A DNA stretch of 64,000 bases from Haloarchaeobius salinus (GTDB lineage Archaea; Halobacteriota; Halobacteria; Halobacteriales; Natrialbaceae). The notes below the pieces were generated by a model, which saw only the letters and a program-made list of their open reading frames with translations, was not told where the DNA came from and ran no database searches. The stretch covers positions 62,001 through 126,000 of the forward strand of contig NZ_JANHAU010000006.1 of NCBI RefSeq assembly GCF_024464185.1, in the 5' to 3' direction. This document shows positions 1 to 9,075 of this stretch, one piece after another. How positions within the stretch are numbered: the stretch's first letter is position 1; every line of letters begins with the position of its first letter. A program made the position numbers and the translations under genes.

Positions 1-708
1 GTCCTCGACGGTGGGCTCCACGACCGACACGTCGAGGTCGCTGCCGACGTCGACCTGTCGTATCTCGCAGCCCCGGCCGCCGGTGAGGAACGCGCCGACC
101 TCCTCGGGGTCGCCGACCGTCGCGGAGAGGCCGACGCGCTGGAACGGCCCTGCGAGCTCCCGCAGGCGCTCCAGCGCCACCGTCAACTGCGCGCCACGTT
201 TCGAGGCCGCCAGCTCGTGTACCTCGTCGACGACGACGTGCTGCAGCGACTCGAGGCCGGTCCGGAGCTTCGAGCCGGTCAGCATCGCCTGCACCGTCTC
301 CGGCGTCGTCACCAGCACGTCCGGCGGGTTGTTCGCCTGCTTCGAGCGCTGGTAGTCAGTCGTGTCCCCGTGGCGCACGTCCACGTCGAGCCCGAGCTGC
401 TCGCCCCACCAGTCCAGCCGTTCGCGCATGTCCCGGTTGAGCGCCCGCAGCGGCGTGATGTACAGCGCCCGGAAACCGTAGGTGCCGCGCTCCTCGTCCT
501 CGTGCTGGACGAGCGCGTCGAACACCGGGAGCATCGCCGTCTCGGTCTTGCCGGTGCCGGTCGGCGCGACGACCAGCGTGTGCTCGCCCGCCGCGATGGG
601 TGGCAGTGCGCGTCGCTGGGTGCGCGTCGGCGTCTGGAACCCCCTGTCGGACAGCGCCGACCGTACCTCGCTCCCGAGGACGGTGAACGCGGCCGCTCCC
701 TGCGTCAT
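1..708 (-). CDS. lhr: Lhr-like DEAD/DEAH superfamily 2 helicase, N-terminal part
   Basis: This is the first 236 residues of an ATP-dependent helicase; the frame is open to the window edge, so the C-terminal part lies outside. Superfamily 2 motifs are in order: Q-motif-like region near residue 28, Walker A APTGTGKT at 48-55, TPLRALN at 85-91, TTPE at 134-137, the DEVHE box at 161-165 and SAT at 195-197. The DEVHE box with TPLRALN spacing is typical of Lhr (large helicase-related) proteins, which unwind RNA/DNA hybrids and forks in repair. The ATG at 708 is the first in frame and has a TATA-like box 24-31 nt upstream. The rpa1-rpap1-rpe genes nearby fit a DNA-maintenance setting. A related superfamily 2 repair helicase is the alternative. 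Confidence 0.88.
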   Translation of the reverse strand, partial: MTQGAAAFTVLGSEVRSALSDRGFQTPTRTQRRALPPIAAGEHTLVVAPTGTGKTETAMLPVFDALVQHEDEERGTYGFRALYITPLRALNRDMRERLDWWGEQLGLDVDVRHGDTTDYQRSKQANNPPDVLVTTPETVQAMLTGSKLRTGLESLQHVVVDEVHELAASKRGAQLTVALERLRELAGPFQRVGLSATVGDPEEVGAFLTGGRGCEIRQVDVGSDLDVSVVEPTVED

Positions 709-731
709 CGCCCGTTCTAACGGCGCGAACG

Positions 732-739
732 GAATAAGT
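732..739 (-). promoter_or_regulatory. TATA-like box of the lhr gene
   Basis: The reverse strand reads ACTTATTC here, ending 24 nt before the lhr start codon. This is the expected place for a haloarchaeal TATA box of a leaderless or nearly leaderless transcript. Confidence 0.5.
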
Positions 740-820
740 CGCTCGACGGTTCGTTTCGAGCCACAAAATCAGGATTTTTGACAAAGCGACTATCTCCCTC
801 TACTCCGGTGATACATCCGG

Positions 821-2164
821 ATGCGTGTACCCAACAGGTGGTATGGGGGGTACACAGTCGACGTCGAGGCGGACGGCGTCGTCGTGAGGAAGGGCCTCGA
901 CCTGGAAACCCTCCCGTTACCGGCGGTGAAGTTCGCGTTCGAGTCTGCGCGGGACGCCCCGGTCGGGGTCCGTCTCACAGAGCGACTGCCAGAGCCCGTC
1001 CAGCGGGAGCACGTCGCGGTCCACGCCGACTACGGCGGCCAGGGCTGGACCGCCTTCGAGGACGGTCGGCTCGTCTACACCGGCTCGGTCCCGCCGGGTG
1101 ATACGGTCGTCACCCTGCTGATGGTCTGGCTCTCCGAACCCGACCACATCTACGGCTTCCTCGGGCAGCCACACCTGCGGGTCACGTCGAACCCGAACGC
1201 ACCGTCGCTCCGCCCGGTCGGCGTCGAGACCGACCTGCTCCGTGTGGACGGCCGGTTCGCCTCCGACGAGCCGTTCGAGCGGATCCGTGCGGCCGTCGAG
1301 CGCGCGCTCTCGACGCCCGGCGACGCCGACGGTCAGGAGGTCGGATCACAGCCCGTCGCGGCCCCGCCACCGGGCGGGACCTGGGACGACAGCGAGAGCG
1401 CGTCTTCCGGCGGCGGACCTGCACGGTGCACCTCGGTCACCGAACCGATACGCGAGGCACTCCCCGAACCGGACAACGACTGGCCGCACCCCGTCGTCCG
1501 TGGCGGCGCTGGCGAGCTCGACCCGCCGGACGAGGGGACCACCGACGCCCTGCTCGACCAGCCCGTCGCGCCGGGCAGTCACTTCGTCCGCGTCGAGACG
1601 CGCGACAGCTACCACGGCGGCGGCGCGGTCGTCGTCGCCCAGGAGCTCGCCAACGCCTTCGAGATCGACGGTCGACAGGTCTCCGGCGACGGCCGCCGGG
1701 ACATCGTCGACGTGGTGGTCGTCACCGACCAGTCCCCCGGTCGCATCGTCGAGGCGCTGGTCGACCGCCCGCAGGTCGTCGACGTGTTCGTCTCCCCGGT
1801 CACGGCGGCGGACGAAGCACCCGACCCCGTGATCGACGACGTCGTCGAGACGTTCGAGGAGCTCGCCGCCGAGTTCGACCCCGTCGATGCCGCCGAGCTG
1901 GAGGCCGAGCTCGACGAGACCGAGTTCCCCGGCCCCGACGGCGACGAGTTCACCATCGCCGACCTCGTCGAGGGCGAGATCGACGCCGCCGACGTGGCCG
2001 GTGACGCCGCCGACGACGAGCTGCACACGCTCCAGGAGGAGATCGGCCGGCTCGCCGACCGCGTCGCCGAGCTGGAGGAGGAACTCGACTCGCTCGACGG
2101 CGAGCCGGCGGACGTCCGCGACGACGACGGAGAGCCGACCGTCGAACCGGACGCCGACGACTAG
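821..2164 (+). CDS. haloarchaeal protein of unknown function with C-terminal coiled coil
   Basis: I do not recognise this 447-residue acidic protein. The first ~150 residues look beta-rich with hydrophobic strands and several Pro/Gly turns. A second globular block around residues 230-330 contains the motif RDSYHGGGAVVVAQELANAF followed by a hydrophobic VDVVVV strand. Residues ~395-430 form a clear heptad coiled coil (LQEEIGRLADRVAELEEEL), followed by a disordered acidic tail. There is no signal peptide or membrane segment, so it is probably cytoplasmic. It converges on rpe and the two genes overlap by 4 nt at their stops. It could be a scaffold or DNA-associated protein, but nothing in the sequence decides this. 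The start is the first ATG after a stop and leaves no better alternative. Confidence 0.75.
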   Translation: MRVPNRWYGGYTVDVEADGVVVRKGLDLETLPLPAVKFAFESARDAPVGVRLTERLPEPVQREHVAVHADYGGQGWTAFEDGRLVYTGSVPPGDTVVTLLMVWLSEPDHIYGFLGQPHLRVTSNPNAPSLRPVGVETDLLRVDGRFASDEPFERIRAAVERALSTPGDADGQEVGSQPVAAPPPGGTWDDSESASSGGGPARCTSVTEPIREALPEPDNDWPHPVVRGGAGELDPPDEGTTDALLDQPVAPGSHFVRVETRDSYHGGGAVVVAQELANAFEIDGRQVSGDGRRDIVDVVVVTDQSPGRIVEALVDRPQVVDVFVSPVTAADEAPDPVIDDVVETFEELAAEFDPVDAAELEAELDETEFPGPDGDEFTIADLVEGEIDAADVAGDAADDELHTLQEEIGRLADRVAELEEELDSLDGEPADVRDDDGEPTVEPDADD

Positions 2165-2898
2165 ACGCGACCGTACTCGCCGAGCCGGGTGCCGTCGAGC
2201 AGGTACGCCTGCGCGCTCGGCAGTCCATCGGGGAGGAACGGCGCGAGGAAGTCCTCGTTCACGTTCACCCACGTGCCACCGCAGAGGTCGTTGAACGCCG
2301 GGAACACCACGAGCTCGGCGTCGGTCCACGCGAGGTCCGGGTCGCGCTCGGCGAACGGCTCGCGTGCGAGCGGCCCCCGGAGCCAGACGCGTTCGATACG
2401 GCTCCCGCCGACCTCGTCGGTGAGCCGCACACAGGGGTGTTCGTGGCCGATACAGACGATGTCGGCGGCGAGCACCTCGACGTCGGGCCAGGTGTGGCCG
2501 TGTGCGAACCCCACGTCGCCGAGCCTGACGCCGGTGCCGTCGGTGACGGTCGCGTCGACCCACGACTCGATGTCGCCGTCGTGGTTGCCCTTGACGACCG
2601 TCGTCGGCACGTCGATGGACTCCAGCAGCACCTCTATCTCGCCGCGCTCCGCGCCGCCGGGGCCACCGATGGAGTGCATGAAGTCGCCGAGGACGACGAA
2701 CCGGTCGGGAGCGGCCGAATCGAGCATCGCGAGGACGCTCTCGCGCCGCGCTTCGCCCCGGCTTTCGACGTGGACGCCGCTCTCGACCCTGAGTCCGGCC
2801 TCGATGCCGGCGTGGAAGTCGGCGACGACGAGTACGCGCTCCTCGCCGGTGTCGACGACGGCAGCCGGCCGGTCCGGTACCGGCTCGACGCTCGCCAT
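2161..2898 (-). CDS. rpe: RPA-operon calcineurin-like metallophosphoesterase Rpe
   Basis: A 245-residue calcineurin-like phosphoesterase with all metal-binding blocks: DFHAG (D27, H29), GDFMH (D72), GNHDG (N105, H106), HGH (133-135) and GHEH (151-154). It belongs to the MJ0037-type archaeal phosphoesterases, whose substrate is not established. Its gene is third in an operon after rpa1 and rpap1, which matches the rpa1-rpap1-rpe operon of Haloferax volcanii, where the product is called Rpe. Only 3 nt separate it from the rpap1 stop, so translation is probably coupled. Function in RPA biology is inferred from operon conservation; the phosphoesterase fold is seen directly. Confidence 0.9.
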   Translation of the reverse strand: MASVEPVPDRPAAVVDTGEERVLVVADFHAGIEAGLRVESGVHVESRGEARRESVLAMLDSAAPDRFVVLGDFMHSIGGPGGAERGEIEVLLESIDVPTTVVKGNHDGDIESWVDATVTDGTGVRLGDVGFAHGHTWPDVEVLAADIVCIGHEHPCVRLTDEVGGSRIERVWLRGPLAREPFAERDPDLAWTDAELVVFPAFNDLCGGTWVNVNEDFLAPFLPDGLPSAQAYLLDGTRLGEYGRV

Positions 2899-2901
2899 CG
2901 C

Positions 2902-4500
2902 TCAGATCGCCTTCAGGCGGTCGTCGCCCGGCTCGTAGCACTGCCCGCCGATGAGCGCGTCCTGGATGGCGTCCTCGACTGCATCCTCGGACGCGCCGGT
3001 CTCGCCGGACACGCGGTCGACCAGTTCCGCGCGGTCCGCCCCGTCGCCGTCGTCGAGTTCGGCCATGACCTCGAGCAGGTGCGATTCGAGGTCGACGTCC
3101 TCGGCGGGCTCCTCCTCTCCGCCCTCGTCCGCCTCGGCGTCGGCTTCGTCCGCCTCGGCGTCGGCTTCGTCCGCCTCGGCGTCGGCCTCCGGTTCGTCGG
3201 CGTTCGGTTCCTCCGCGAGCTCGGCGTCGTCCTCGGGTTCGGGCGTCTCAATGCCGGCCTCGCCGGGGTCGGCCACGTCGTTCCCGCTTGCGAACTCGGT
3301 GCCGAACTCGTCCTCGATCTCCTCGCGCTCCGCCTCGCCCATCTCGTACATCCCGCCGTCGTCAGCTGCGGGTGACGCGTCGGCTTCGGTGGCGTCCTCC
3401 CCGTCGTCGCCGAGGTCGCCCGGCTCGAAGTCGCCGATGCCGGCGGCCTCGTCGTCCTTGGGTTCGCTCTCGGCGTCGCTCGTTCCGGCCCCTGCGTCGC
3501 CCGTCTCCGACCCGGCTGCGGGCTCGTCTGTCGTCTCGGACTCCCCGACGGACTCCGGTTCTGGCTCGCTCTCCGCCAGCTCGTTCCCGTCGGGTCCGGC
3601 GGAGGGCTCACTCTCCGCGGGTTCCGAGTCTGGCCCACTCGTCGCTTCGGCGTCGACATCGGTGGACTCCGCATCCTCGTCGGCCGCCCCGTCGTCGGCT
3701 GTCCCGCCGTCACCTTCGTCGTCGCCCCCGGGCGCGACCGGCTCTGCCTCACCGAGCGGCGAGCCGAACGCGGCGCGGTCCTCGTCGAGGAGGTCCGCCC
3801 AGGTCGCGGTGCCGTCGCCCTCGTTGCTCGGGTCGATGGTGACCGCGGTGGCCTCGTCGCGGTCGCCGGTGACCACGCGGACCCCGTCGAGAGCGGTCTC
3901 GCGGAGCCGGGAGAGGTAGGCCGCGGTCGTGCCGTAGTGGTCCATCGCCCGCGGGATGCCGTCGGCGAGTCCCGGCGGGACACCGCGGGACTGCAGGGCG
4001 GCACGGAGGGCGTCGCCGCGCTCCCCGAGGCCGGCCGCGGCAGCGTAGGTCGCGACGCGTTCGAGCGTCTGCTCGGCGGTGTCGACCACCCAACGGTCGC
4101 GGGTCGCAGCGTCGACCTGGGTGATGCTCTCCGGGCGGACCGACGTGTACACGCGGTCGGAGTCGTCCGGCGAGAAGGTGCGGGCCTTGCCGGTCACCGC
4201 GACGAACGCGGGCGTCTGGAGTCGTTCGAGCGCGGCCATCTCGTCGGGCTGGTACTGCCCGGCGTAGACGACGAACGCGCCGGTCGGGTCGACGATGCGC
4301 CCGCGGAGTACGTCCTCGTTGACCGATTCGACCTCGGTGAGGACGCCGACCGCGAAGAGCCGGTTGACGCGTGCGCCCGTCGGCGTGATGACGTAGTTCG
4401 GCGCGCGCTCCTCGTCGGCCTCCTGGTGCGAGAGCGTCGCGTCGTCGAACTCCGCAGCAAAGAGTCGGTAGGCGGTCTCGCGGCGCTGGATGTCGCTCAT
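2902..4500 (-). CDS. rpap1: RPA-associated protein RPAP1
   Basis: A 532-residue protein of the COG3390 family that accompanies haloarchaeal RPA and is known from H. volcanii to interact with its cognate RPA. The N-terminal ~150 residues contain an OB-fold-like domain (from about YVITPTGARVNRLFAVGVL onward). A long, very acidic linker of roughly 220 residues (about 250-475) follows, and a compact helical C-terminal domain (about 478-532, DVESHLLEVMAELDD-like start) ends in LKAI. The linker contains a tandem repeat of seven residues. The start overlaps the rpa1 stop by 4 nt. The linker is far longer than needed for folding and probably keeps the domains apart in high salt. Assignment as RPAP1 rather than RPAP3 rests on the rpe gene downstream. 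Confidence 0.92.
   Translation of the reverse strand: MSDIQRRETAYRLFAAEFDDATLSHQEADEERAPNYVITPTGARVNRLFAVGVLTEVESVNEDVLRGRIVDPTGAFVVYAGQYQPDEMAALERLQTPAFVAVTGKARTFSPDDSDRVYTSVRPESITQVDAATRDRWVVDTAEQTLERVATYAAAAGLGERGDALRAALQSRGVPPGLADGIPRAMDHYGTTAAYLSRLRETALDGVRVVTGDRDEATAVTIDPSNEGDGTATWADLLDEDRAAFGSPLGEAEPVAPGGDDEGDGGTADDGAADEDAESTDVDAEATSGPDSEPAESEPSAGPDGNELAESEPEPESVGESETTDEPAAGSETGDAGAGTSDAESEPKDDEAAGIGDFEPGDLGDDGEDATEADASPAADDGGMYEMGEAEREEIEDEFGTEFASGNDVADPGEAGIETPEPEDDAELAEEPNADEPEADAEADEADAEADEADAEADEGGEEEPAEDVDLESHLLEVMAELDDGDGADRAELVDRVSGETGASEDAVEDAIQDALIGGQCYEPGDDRLKAI
3125..3187. repeat. three tandem 21-bp units inside rpap1
   Basis: Three nearly identical 21-bp units lie head to tail and encode a seven-residue acidic repeat (ADEADAE-like) in the RPAP1 linker. 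The last unit differs by one base. The units are in frame, so copy-number changes would lengthen or shorten the linker without breaking the gene. Confidence 0.9.
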
Positions 4501-5774
4501 GCGTCCACCTCCTCGAGCAGCGCCCGCGCACGCTCGGCCGGGTCGTCGTCGGTCCGGTCGAAGCTCGTCGCGTCGCAGTTCGCACCGTAGTCGTCCACCG
4601 AGAAGTGCCCCCGCACCCGGTACTCGAAGCCCACGATGTTCTCGCGGATGTCCTCGGCGACGACCTCCTTGTCCATCGCGTCGCGTGCCTGCTCCTTCGC
4701 GTCGTCGAGGGTGCCGTCGTACACCTGCTCGGTCAGCTCGCGGTCGAGGACGACGGTGACGGTGGCGGTGCCGTCGTCGAGGATGGCCTTCACGCGCAGG
4801 TCGTCCTCGCCCTCGACGTCACCGTGACTGCGGCACTGGCCGTTCTGGACGATGCGGTTGCATTCCGGACAGCGCTCGATGAGCCCGGAGCCGTCACGCA
4901 CGGCGAGCACGTCGCCGACGAGCTCGACGTCGTACATCCCGCCGGTGGCGATGGCCTCCGCGACGGAGACCTGTGTGGCGTCCTCGCCGACCGTGATGTC
5001 GCGGTCGAGGGGCGTGACGGTCGAGTACTCGGAGACGTTCACCTCGGGGACCCCGCGGTACTCGCGGACGTAGGCGTTCTCGACGCGGACGGGCTCGCCG
5101 TTCTCGATGGCCTCGTGGACCTCCCACGCGGTAAAGGGCAGGCGGCCGGACTCGTCGCCGAGGACGCCGCTGAGGATGTCGGTCTCGCCCTCGCGGCCGT
5201 CGATGGTTCGTCGCTCGACCTCCTCGACGGCGACCTCGATGGTGACGCCGCGGTCGCCGGACTGGAGCTCGTGCAGGGTCGCCTCGCCGCCGACCTCGTA
5301 GGGCACGTCGAGCTCCTCGTCGAGGAACGAGAGCGAGGTGCTCTCGCCGAGGTTGAGTTCGGGTTCGCCGTCCCACTCGCGCACGCCGGCGTTGCCGGCC
5401 TGCACGGTGTCGCCCGCGCTCAGACCGAAGTCCGTCCACGCGGTGTAGGATATCTTCCCGGTCTCGTCGGCGAGTTCGCCCTCGAAGATGTCCTGCTGTT
5501 CGCCCTGCGTCTGGATGGAGCGCTTGCCGACGGTGAGCACGCGGGCGGTCAGGCTGACGCTGCTGTCGTCGGTCGTCACGTCGCCGATGTCCTTCTCCGA
5601 GGGGGTACCGCCACCACCGCCGCTGCTGCCGTCGCCGTACTTGCGGCGGAGGCTCTGGACGGCTTCGTCCATCGGGACGCTGTACGACACCAGGTTCTCG
5701 AGGTCCGATTTGACCTCCTCTTTGTCGACACCGAGGTCGGAGGCGAGTTCCTCGGCGCGGTCGTCGAGACTCAT
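4497..5774 (-). CDS. rpa1: replication protein A (single-stranded DNA-binding protein)
   Basis: A 425-residue haloarchaeal RPA that binds single-stranded DNA in replication, recombination and repair. A short helical N-terminus (1-55) is followed by a Gly/Ser linker and successive OB folds starting near residues 72, 175 and 285. A zinc-finger-like CPEC...CRSH motif sits near residues 300-317 in the last part. The length agrees with H. volcanii RPA1. It is first in the operon rpa1-rpap1-rpe; its stop overlaps the rpap1 start by 4 nt. A TATA-like box lies 23-31 nt before the ATG. It is divergent from pyrB with only 85 nt between start codons, so the two promoters share this space. Confidence 0.95.
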   Translation of the reverse strand: MSLDDRAEELASDLGVDKEEVKSDLENLVSYSVPMDEAVQSLRRKYGDGSSGGGGGTPSEKDIGDVTTDDSSVSLTARVLTVGKRSIQTQGEQQDIFEGELADETGKISYTAWTDFGLSAGDTVQAGNAGVREWDGEPELNLGESTSLSFLDEELDVPYEVGGEATLHELQSGDRGVTIEVAVEEVERRTIDGREGETDILSGVLGDESGRLPFTAWEVHEAIENGEPVRVENAYVREYRGVPEVNVSEYSTVTPLDRDITVGEDATQVSVAEAIATGGMYDVELVGDVLAVRDGSGLIERCPECNRIVQNGQCRSHGDVEGEDDLRVKAILDDGTATVTVVLDRELTEQVYDGTLDDAKEQARDAMDKEVVAEDIRENIVGFEYRVRGHFSVDDYGANCDATSFDRTDDDPAERARALLEEVDA

Positions 5775-5796
5775 GCCCGCGGATTGGTCGCGTTCC

Positions 5797-5805
5797 CATA
5801 AAAGG
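5797..5805 (-). promoter_or_regulatory. TATA-like box of rpa1
   Basis: The reverse strand reads CCTTTTATG, 23-31 nt before the rpa1 ATG, which places the transcription start at or next to the start codon. Confidence 0.6.
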
Positions 5806-5859
5806 ATTCGTGGCGGAAGATGGTTGGATTCAAGTCCGCCGCCGGAGCCTGTTCACTCG

Positions 5860-6774
5860 ATGCGACACGACCACCTGCTGACGGCGAACCAGCTCACGCG
5901 GGGGGACATCGAACTCGTCCTCGACCGCGCGGCCGAGGTGGACGCGAACCCGGCGTCGTTCGGCAAGCGACACGCCGGCAAGCTCCTCGGGCTCTGCTTC
6001 TTCGAGCCGAGTACGCGCACGAAGATGAGCTTCGAGGCGGCGATGAAGCGTCTCGGCGGCGACGTGGTCGACATGGGTTCCGTCGACTCGTCGTCCGTGA
6101 AGAAGGGGGAGTCACTCGCGGACACCGTCCGGGTCGTCGAGGGCTACGCCGACGCGCTCGTCCTCCGTCACCCGCTGATGGGCGCGGCGAAGATGGCCAG
6201 CGAGTTCGTCGACGTGCCGCTCGTCAACGCCGGCGACGGCGCGGGCCACCACCCGACACAGACCCTGCTCGACCTGTACACCATCCGCGAGAACGCGGGG
6301 CTGGACGACCTCTCCATCGGTATCATGGGCGACCTGAAGTACGGCCGTACCGTGCACTCGCTGGCGACGGCGCTGACGAACTTCGACGCGAGCCAGCACT
6401 TCGTCTCGCCCGAGTCGCTCGAACTGCCCCGTTCGGTCCGCTACGACCTGCACGAGGCCGGTGCGACGGTACGCGAGCACACCGACCTGGAGACGGTGCT
6501 GCCCCAGCTCGACGTGCTCTACGTCACGCGCATCCAGCGCGAGCGGTTCCCCGACGAGAACGAGTACCACCGCATCGCCGGCGAGTACCAGATCGACGCG
6601 GAGACGCTCGAGGACGCGAAGGACGACCTCACCGTCATGCACCCGCTGCCGCGCGTCGACGAGATCGCGCCGGAGATAGACGACACCGACCACGCGCGGT
6701 ACTTCGAACAGGCACACAACGGCGTCCCGGTCAGGATGGCGCTGCTCGACCTGCTGCTGGAGGGAGACTCATGA
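5860..6774 (+). CDS. pyrB: aspartate carbamoyltransferase, catalytic subunit
   Basis: PyrB joins carbamoyl phosphate and aspartate to N-carbamoyl-aspartate, the committed step of pyrimidine synthesis. The 304-residue protein carries the carbamoyl-phosphate loop STRT (about 50-53) followed by [13 protein letters not shown], the HPTQ motif (about 132-135) and the [10 protein letters not shown] aspartate-loop region near residue 260, all diagnostic. The ATG at 5860 gives the normal N-terminus ([18 protein letters not shown]); longer upstream frames run into the rpa1 promoter and are not credible. The stop overlaps the pyrI start as ATGA, so the two subunits are translationally coupled. Confidence 0.97.
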   Translation: MRHDHLLTANQLTRGDIELVLDRAAEVDANPASFGKRHAGKLLGLCFFEPSTRTKMSFEAAMKRLGGDVVDMGSVDSSSVKKGESLADTVRVVEGYADALVLRHPLMGAAKMASEFVDVPLVNAGDGAGHHPTQTLLDLYTIRENAGLDDLSIGIMGDLKYGRTVHSLATALTNFDASQHFVSPESLELPRSVRYDLHEAGATVREHTDLETVLPQLDVLYVTRIQRERFPDENEYHRIAGEYQIDAETLEDAKDDLTVMHPLPRVDEIAPEIDDTDHARYFEQAHNGVPVRMALLDLLLEGDS

Positions 6775-7238
6775 GCGACACCGACAAGCAACTGCGCGTC
6801 TCGAAGATCGAGAACGGTACCGTCATCGACCACGTCCGCGGGGGCCAGGCGCTGAACGTGCTCGCCATCCTCGGCATCGACGGCAGCGGCGGCGAGCAGG
6901 TGGCCATCGGTATGAACGTCCCGTCGGGCACGCTCGCGACGAAGGACATCGTGAAGGTCGAGGGCCGCGAGTTGAGCCAGGACGAGGTGGACGTGCTCTC
7001 GCTCATCGCGCCCGACGCGACCATCAACATCGTCCGCGACTACGAGGTCGTCGAGAAGCACCGCGTCGACCGCCCCGAGAGCGTCACGGGCGTGCTCTCC
7101 TGTCCGAACCGTAACTGCATCACCAACGTCGACGAGCCCGTCGAGACGCGTTTCGCCGTCTTGCGGGACGGCGTGCGGTGTGAGTTCTGTGGCACCATCG
7201 TGCGCGAGGACATCGCGAGCCACATCGCCGACGACTAG
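6771..7238 (+). CDS. pyrI: aspartate carbamoyltransferase, regulatory subunit
   Basis: PyrI forms the regulatory dimers of the PyrB/PyrI holoenzyme and binds nucleotide effectors. The 155-residue protein has the N-terminal allosteric domain ([20 protein letters not shown]) and a C-terminal zinc domain with four cysteines in CPNRNC and CEFC, the usual spacing for holding the catalytic trimers. It overlaps pyrB by 4 nt (ATGA). Nothing unusual is visible; the pair looks fully functional. Confidence 0.97.
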   Translation: MSDTDKQLRVSKIENGTVIDHVRGGQALNVLAILGIDGSGGEQVAIGMNVPSGTLATKDIVKVEGRELSQDEVDVLSLIAPDATINIVRDYEVVEKHRVDRPESVTGVLSCPNRNCITNVDEPVETRFAVLRDGVRCEFCGTIVREDIASHIADD

Positions 7239-7283
7239 CTAATTCAGTCCCTCGATGATCGGAAACGAAATCGGTTCGGAAAG

Positions 7284-7295
7284 GACTAAATAGTC
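7284..7295 (+). promoter_or_regulatory. promoter with a short palindrome before a small gene
   Basis: GACTAAATAGTC, a 4-bp inverted repeat around AAAT, is centred about 26 nt before the ATG at 7315. It overlaps the TATA position, so the palindrome may be a coincidence or an operator. Confidence 0.45.
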
Positions 7296-7314
7296 ACCGG
7301 ACGAACGTATTCCC

Positions 7315-7428
7315 ATGTCGAGGAAGGTCAAACTCCTGCTCGCCCTGTTAGTCGCAGTGCTCGTGTACAAGATGGTCGCCGGCGGCGGTTCCACGGTCGA
7401 AGTCGACTACGACCTCGACGAGGAATAG
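7315..7428 (+). CDS. 37-residue membrane-anchored small protein
   Basis: The frame encodes MSRKVKLLLALLVAVLVYKM followed by a Gly/Ser turn and an acidic tail ending in DLDEE. A positively charged start, one hydrophobic helix (about residues 6-20) and an acidic external or cytoplasmic tail describe a single-pass membrane peptide. A well-placed promoter box precedes the ATG with almost no leader. Codons use G or C at most third positions, as in neighbouring genes. I know no function; small membrane peptides of this layout are common in haloarchaea. It stands alone between pyrI and the next gene. Confidence 0.65.
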   Translation: MSRKVKLLLALLVAVLVYKMVAGGGSTVEVDYDLDEE

Positions 7429-7483
7429 CCCCTCGCGCCCTCTTTCGAACCACTTACCCCGCAAGCACCCCGTAGCGACGGGT

Positions 7484-8365
7484 ATGTACGGCGTCGTCAC
7501 GCGCAACGAGGAGGAGCTCGACTGGGCGGAGTTCGAGCTGGGGTTCTACGAGGTCAAGGACGTGACCGGCAGGGCCGTCGAGCCCGTCGCGTCGGCGGTG
7601 AACATGGTCTCCTGCTTCGGCGATACCGCGGCGGGCGAGGCGAAACCGGACCTCGTCCCCGTCAGCGACGAGGGCGAGCCGGCGACCCGTGAGCGGCCCT
7701 ACTTCGACTGGGGCTACATCTGCCCGACCCGTGAGCGGTACCGTGCGGGTCTGCTGGAGACCATCGAGGACTGCGCCGACGCCAACGAGGCGGTGCGGCT
7801 CGACGACGTGGGGTTCCCCCGCGAGGAGTACTGCTACTGCGAGCACTGCCGGGACTCGTACGCCGGCTGGCGCGCGGACCGCGACGGCGGCGAGCCCGCC
7901 GACTACGACCTGGACGAGGCCGACGACGCGGACCGGTTCGACTGGCGCGCCGACGTCATCACCGAGTTCGTGGAGGAGGCCGTGGACCGGATTCCGGGAA
8001 GGGCCTACTTCACGCTCTATCCGGACCCGTACCCGGGGCACCTCTACCGGCGGGCCGGGCTGGACCTCGACGCCATCGCCGAGCACGTCGACGAGTTCGT
8101 CGTCCCGCTGTACGACTTGGTGTACGAGACGACGTACTGGCTGGAGGTCATCGCGAGCGGGTTCGTCGACGCGCTCTCGAAGCCCTTCTCCATCGAGCTG
8201 TACGCCGTCGACGTCGACATCGACAACCTCGCGCACGCGACCGAGGTCGCCGACGAGTACGCCGAGGACGTCTACTTCGGCTACGACGCGAGCCAGGCCC
8301 GGGCGACCATCCGTCGGATGAAGGCGGATTCGCAGGACGGGCAGACGTTCGGCGACGTCGAGTAG
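7484..8365 (+). CDS. putative glycoside-hydrolase-like TIM-barrel protein
   Basis: A 293-residue soluble protein without signal peptide. The motif RLDDVGFP (105-112) followed by EEYCYCEHCRDSY (114-126) resembles the end of a barrel strand plus the C-x-C-x-x-C segment found in several hypothetical glycosyl-hydrolase families, where it follows the sentence 'Cys-x-Cys-x-x-Cys' at the sugar pocket. Later segments such as YFTLYPDPYPGHLYRRAGLDL and EHVDEFVVPLYD continue a strand-helix alternation typical of a TIM barrel. Substrate cannot be told. The family assignment is inferred from these motifs; it might have lost catalysis. Confidence 0.6.
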   Translation: MYGVVTRNEEELDWAEFELGFYEVKDVTGRAVEPVASAVNMVSCFGDTAAGEAKPDLVPVSDEGEPATRERPYFDWGYICPTRERYRAGLLETIEDCADANEAVRLDDVGFPREEYCYCEHCRDSYAGWRADRDGGEPADYDLDEADDADRFDWRADVITEFVEEAVDRIPGRAYFTLYPDPYPGHLYRRAGLDLDAIAEHVDEFVVPLYDLVYETTYWLEVIASGFVDALSKPFSIELYAVDVDIDNLAHATEVADEYAEDVYFGYDASQARATIRRMKADSQDGQTFGDVE

Positions 8366-8388
8366 GGCGACGGGCGTGGTGTGGGTGC

Positions 8389-8856
8389 TCAGATTCGCGT
8401 GCGCATCGAGCGGTACGCCTGCTCCATGCCGTACGCCTCGAAGAACTCGGTCGCGCGCTCGTTGTCGACGTGGACCGAGAGCGAGAAGAACCCACAGCCG
8501 CGCTCGCGCCCCCACCTGACGAGGCTGTCCAGCAACTCCGTCGCGACGCCCTCGCGTCGATACTCGGGTTTGACGTAGAGGCCGTCGCAGTAGACGGCCG
8601 GCGGGCGGTCGTAGATCGGCGGCGTCGGCGACACCGCGCCGGAGACGTCGCCGGCGAGCTCGCCGTCGTCGGTGACGGCGACGAGGATCGTTCTGTCGTC
8701 CTCGCCGAGCCAGCTGTCGAGGCTCGGCGTCGTACGGGCCTGCTCGGTCAGGTTGCAGTACTGGGGCTCGCGCTCCTCGGCTTCGAGGAAGCCGGGGCGG
8801 AGCAGTTCGGTGGCGATGCGGTCGTGTTCGTCGGGTCTGGGTTCGCGTATCTCCAT
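8389..8856 (-). CDS. GNAT family N-acetyltransferase
   Basis: A 155-residue single-domain GNAT protein that would move an acetyl group from acetyl-CoA to an amine. Motif A is clear: the strand VYCDGLYVKPEYR followed by the pyrophosphate loop RREGVA (about 99-104) and helix TELLDSLVRW. The C-terminal motif B (FFSLSVHVDNERATEFFEAYG) is also typical, with the alternative-substrate strand ending in YRSMRTRI. Substrate unknown. It stands between two forward genes and appears to be transcribed alone. Confidence 0.85.
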   Translation of the reverse strand: MEIREPRPDEHDRIATELLRPGFLEAEEREPQYCNLTEQARTTPSLDSWLGEDDRTILVAVTDDGELAGDVSGAVSPTPPIYDRPPAVYCDGLYVKPEYRREGVATELLDSLVRWGRERGCGFFSLSVHVDNERATEFFEAYGMEQAYRSMRTRI

Positions 8857-9001
8857 GGGTGACTGTCGGTGTCAGTCGCGCACGATACGGCGTCGTGAAC
8901 GGGCGCGCCGTGGTGCCGGGCCACCCGTCCGGGCTCAGTCGCGGGTCACGGCCACCACTGCAGCGGCCCGTCACTTCGTCCTTTCGCCGCCCTGCGAACG
9001 T

Positions 9002-9013
9002 GTCACGCGTGAC
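9002..9013. repeat. 12-bp perfect palindrome upstream of the DJ-1 gene
   Basis: GTCACGCGTGAC is perfectly self-complementary and sits 63-74 nt before the start codon of the downstream DJ-1/PfpI gene, in a 219-nt spacer without other features. It is a possible regulator site. Confidence 0.4.
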
Positions 9014-9075
9014 GGATACGGCAGTGCGAACCGCTTCCTCGGCCCTGAAAGGTCTCCGTGACCTAGCCGGAGCGC

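Noticed and set aside
3125-3187. Tandem units as a possible CRISPR or satellite array
   Set aside because: They are contiguous without spacers, in frame and encode an acidic linker.
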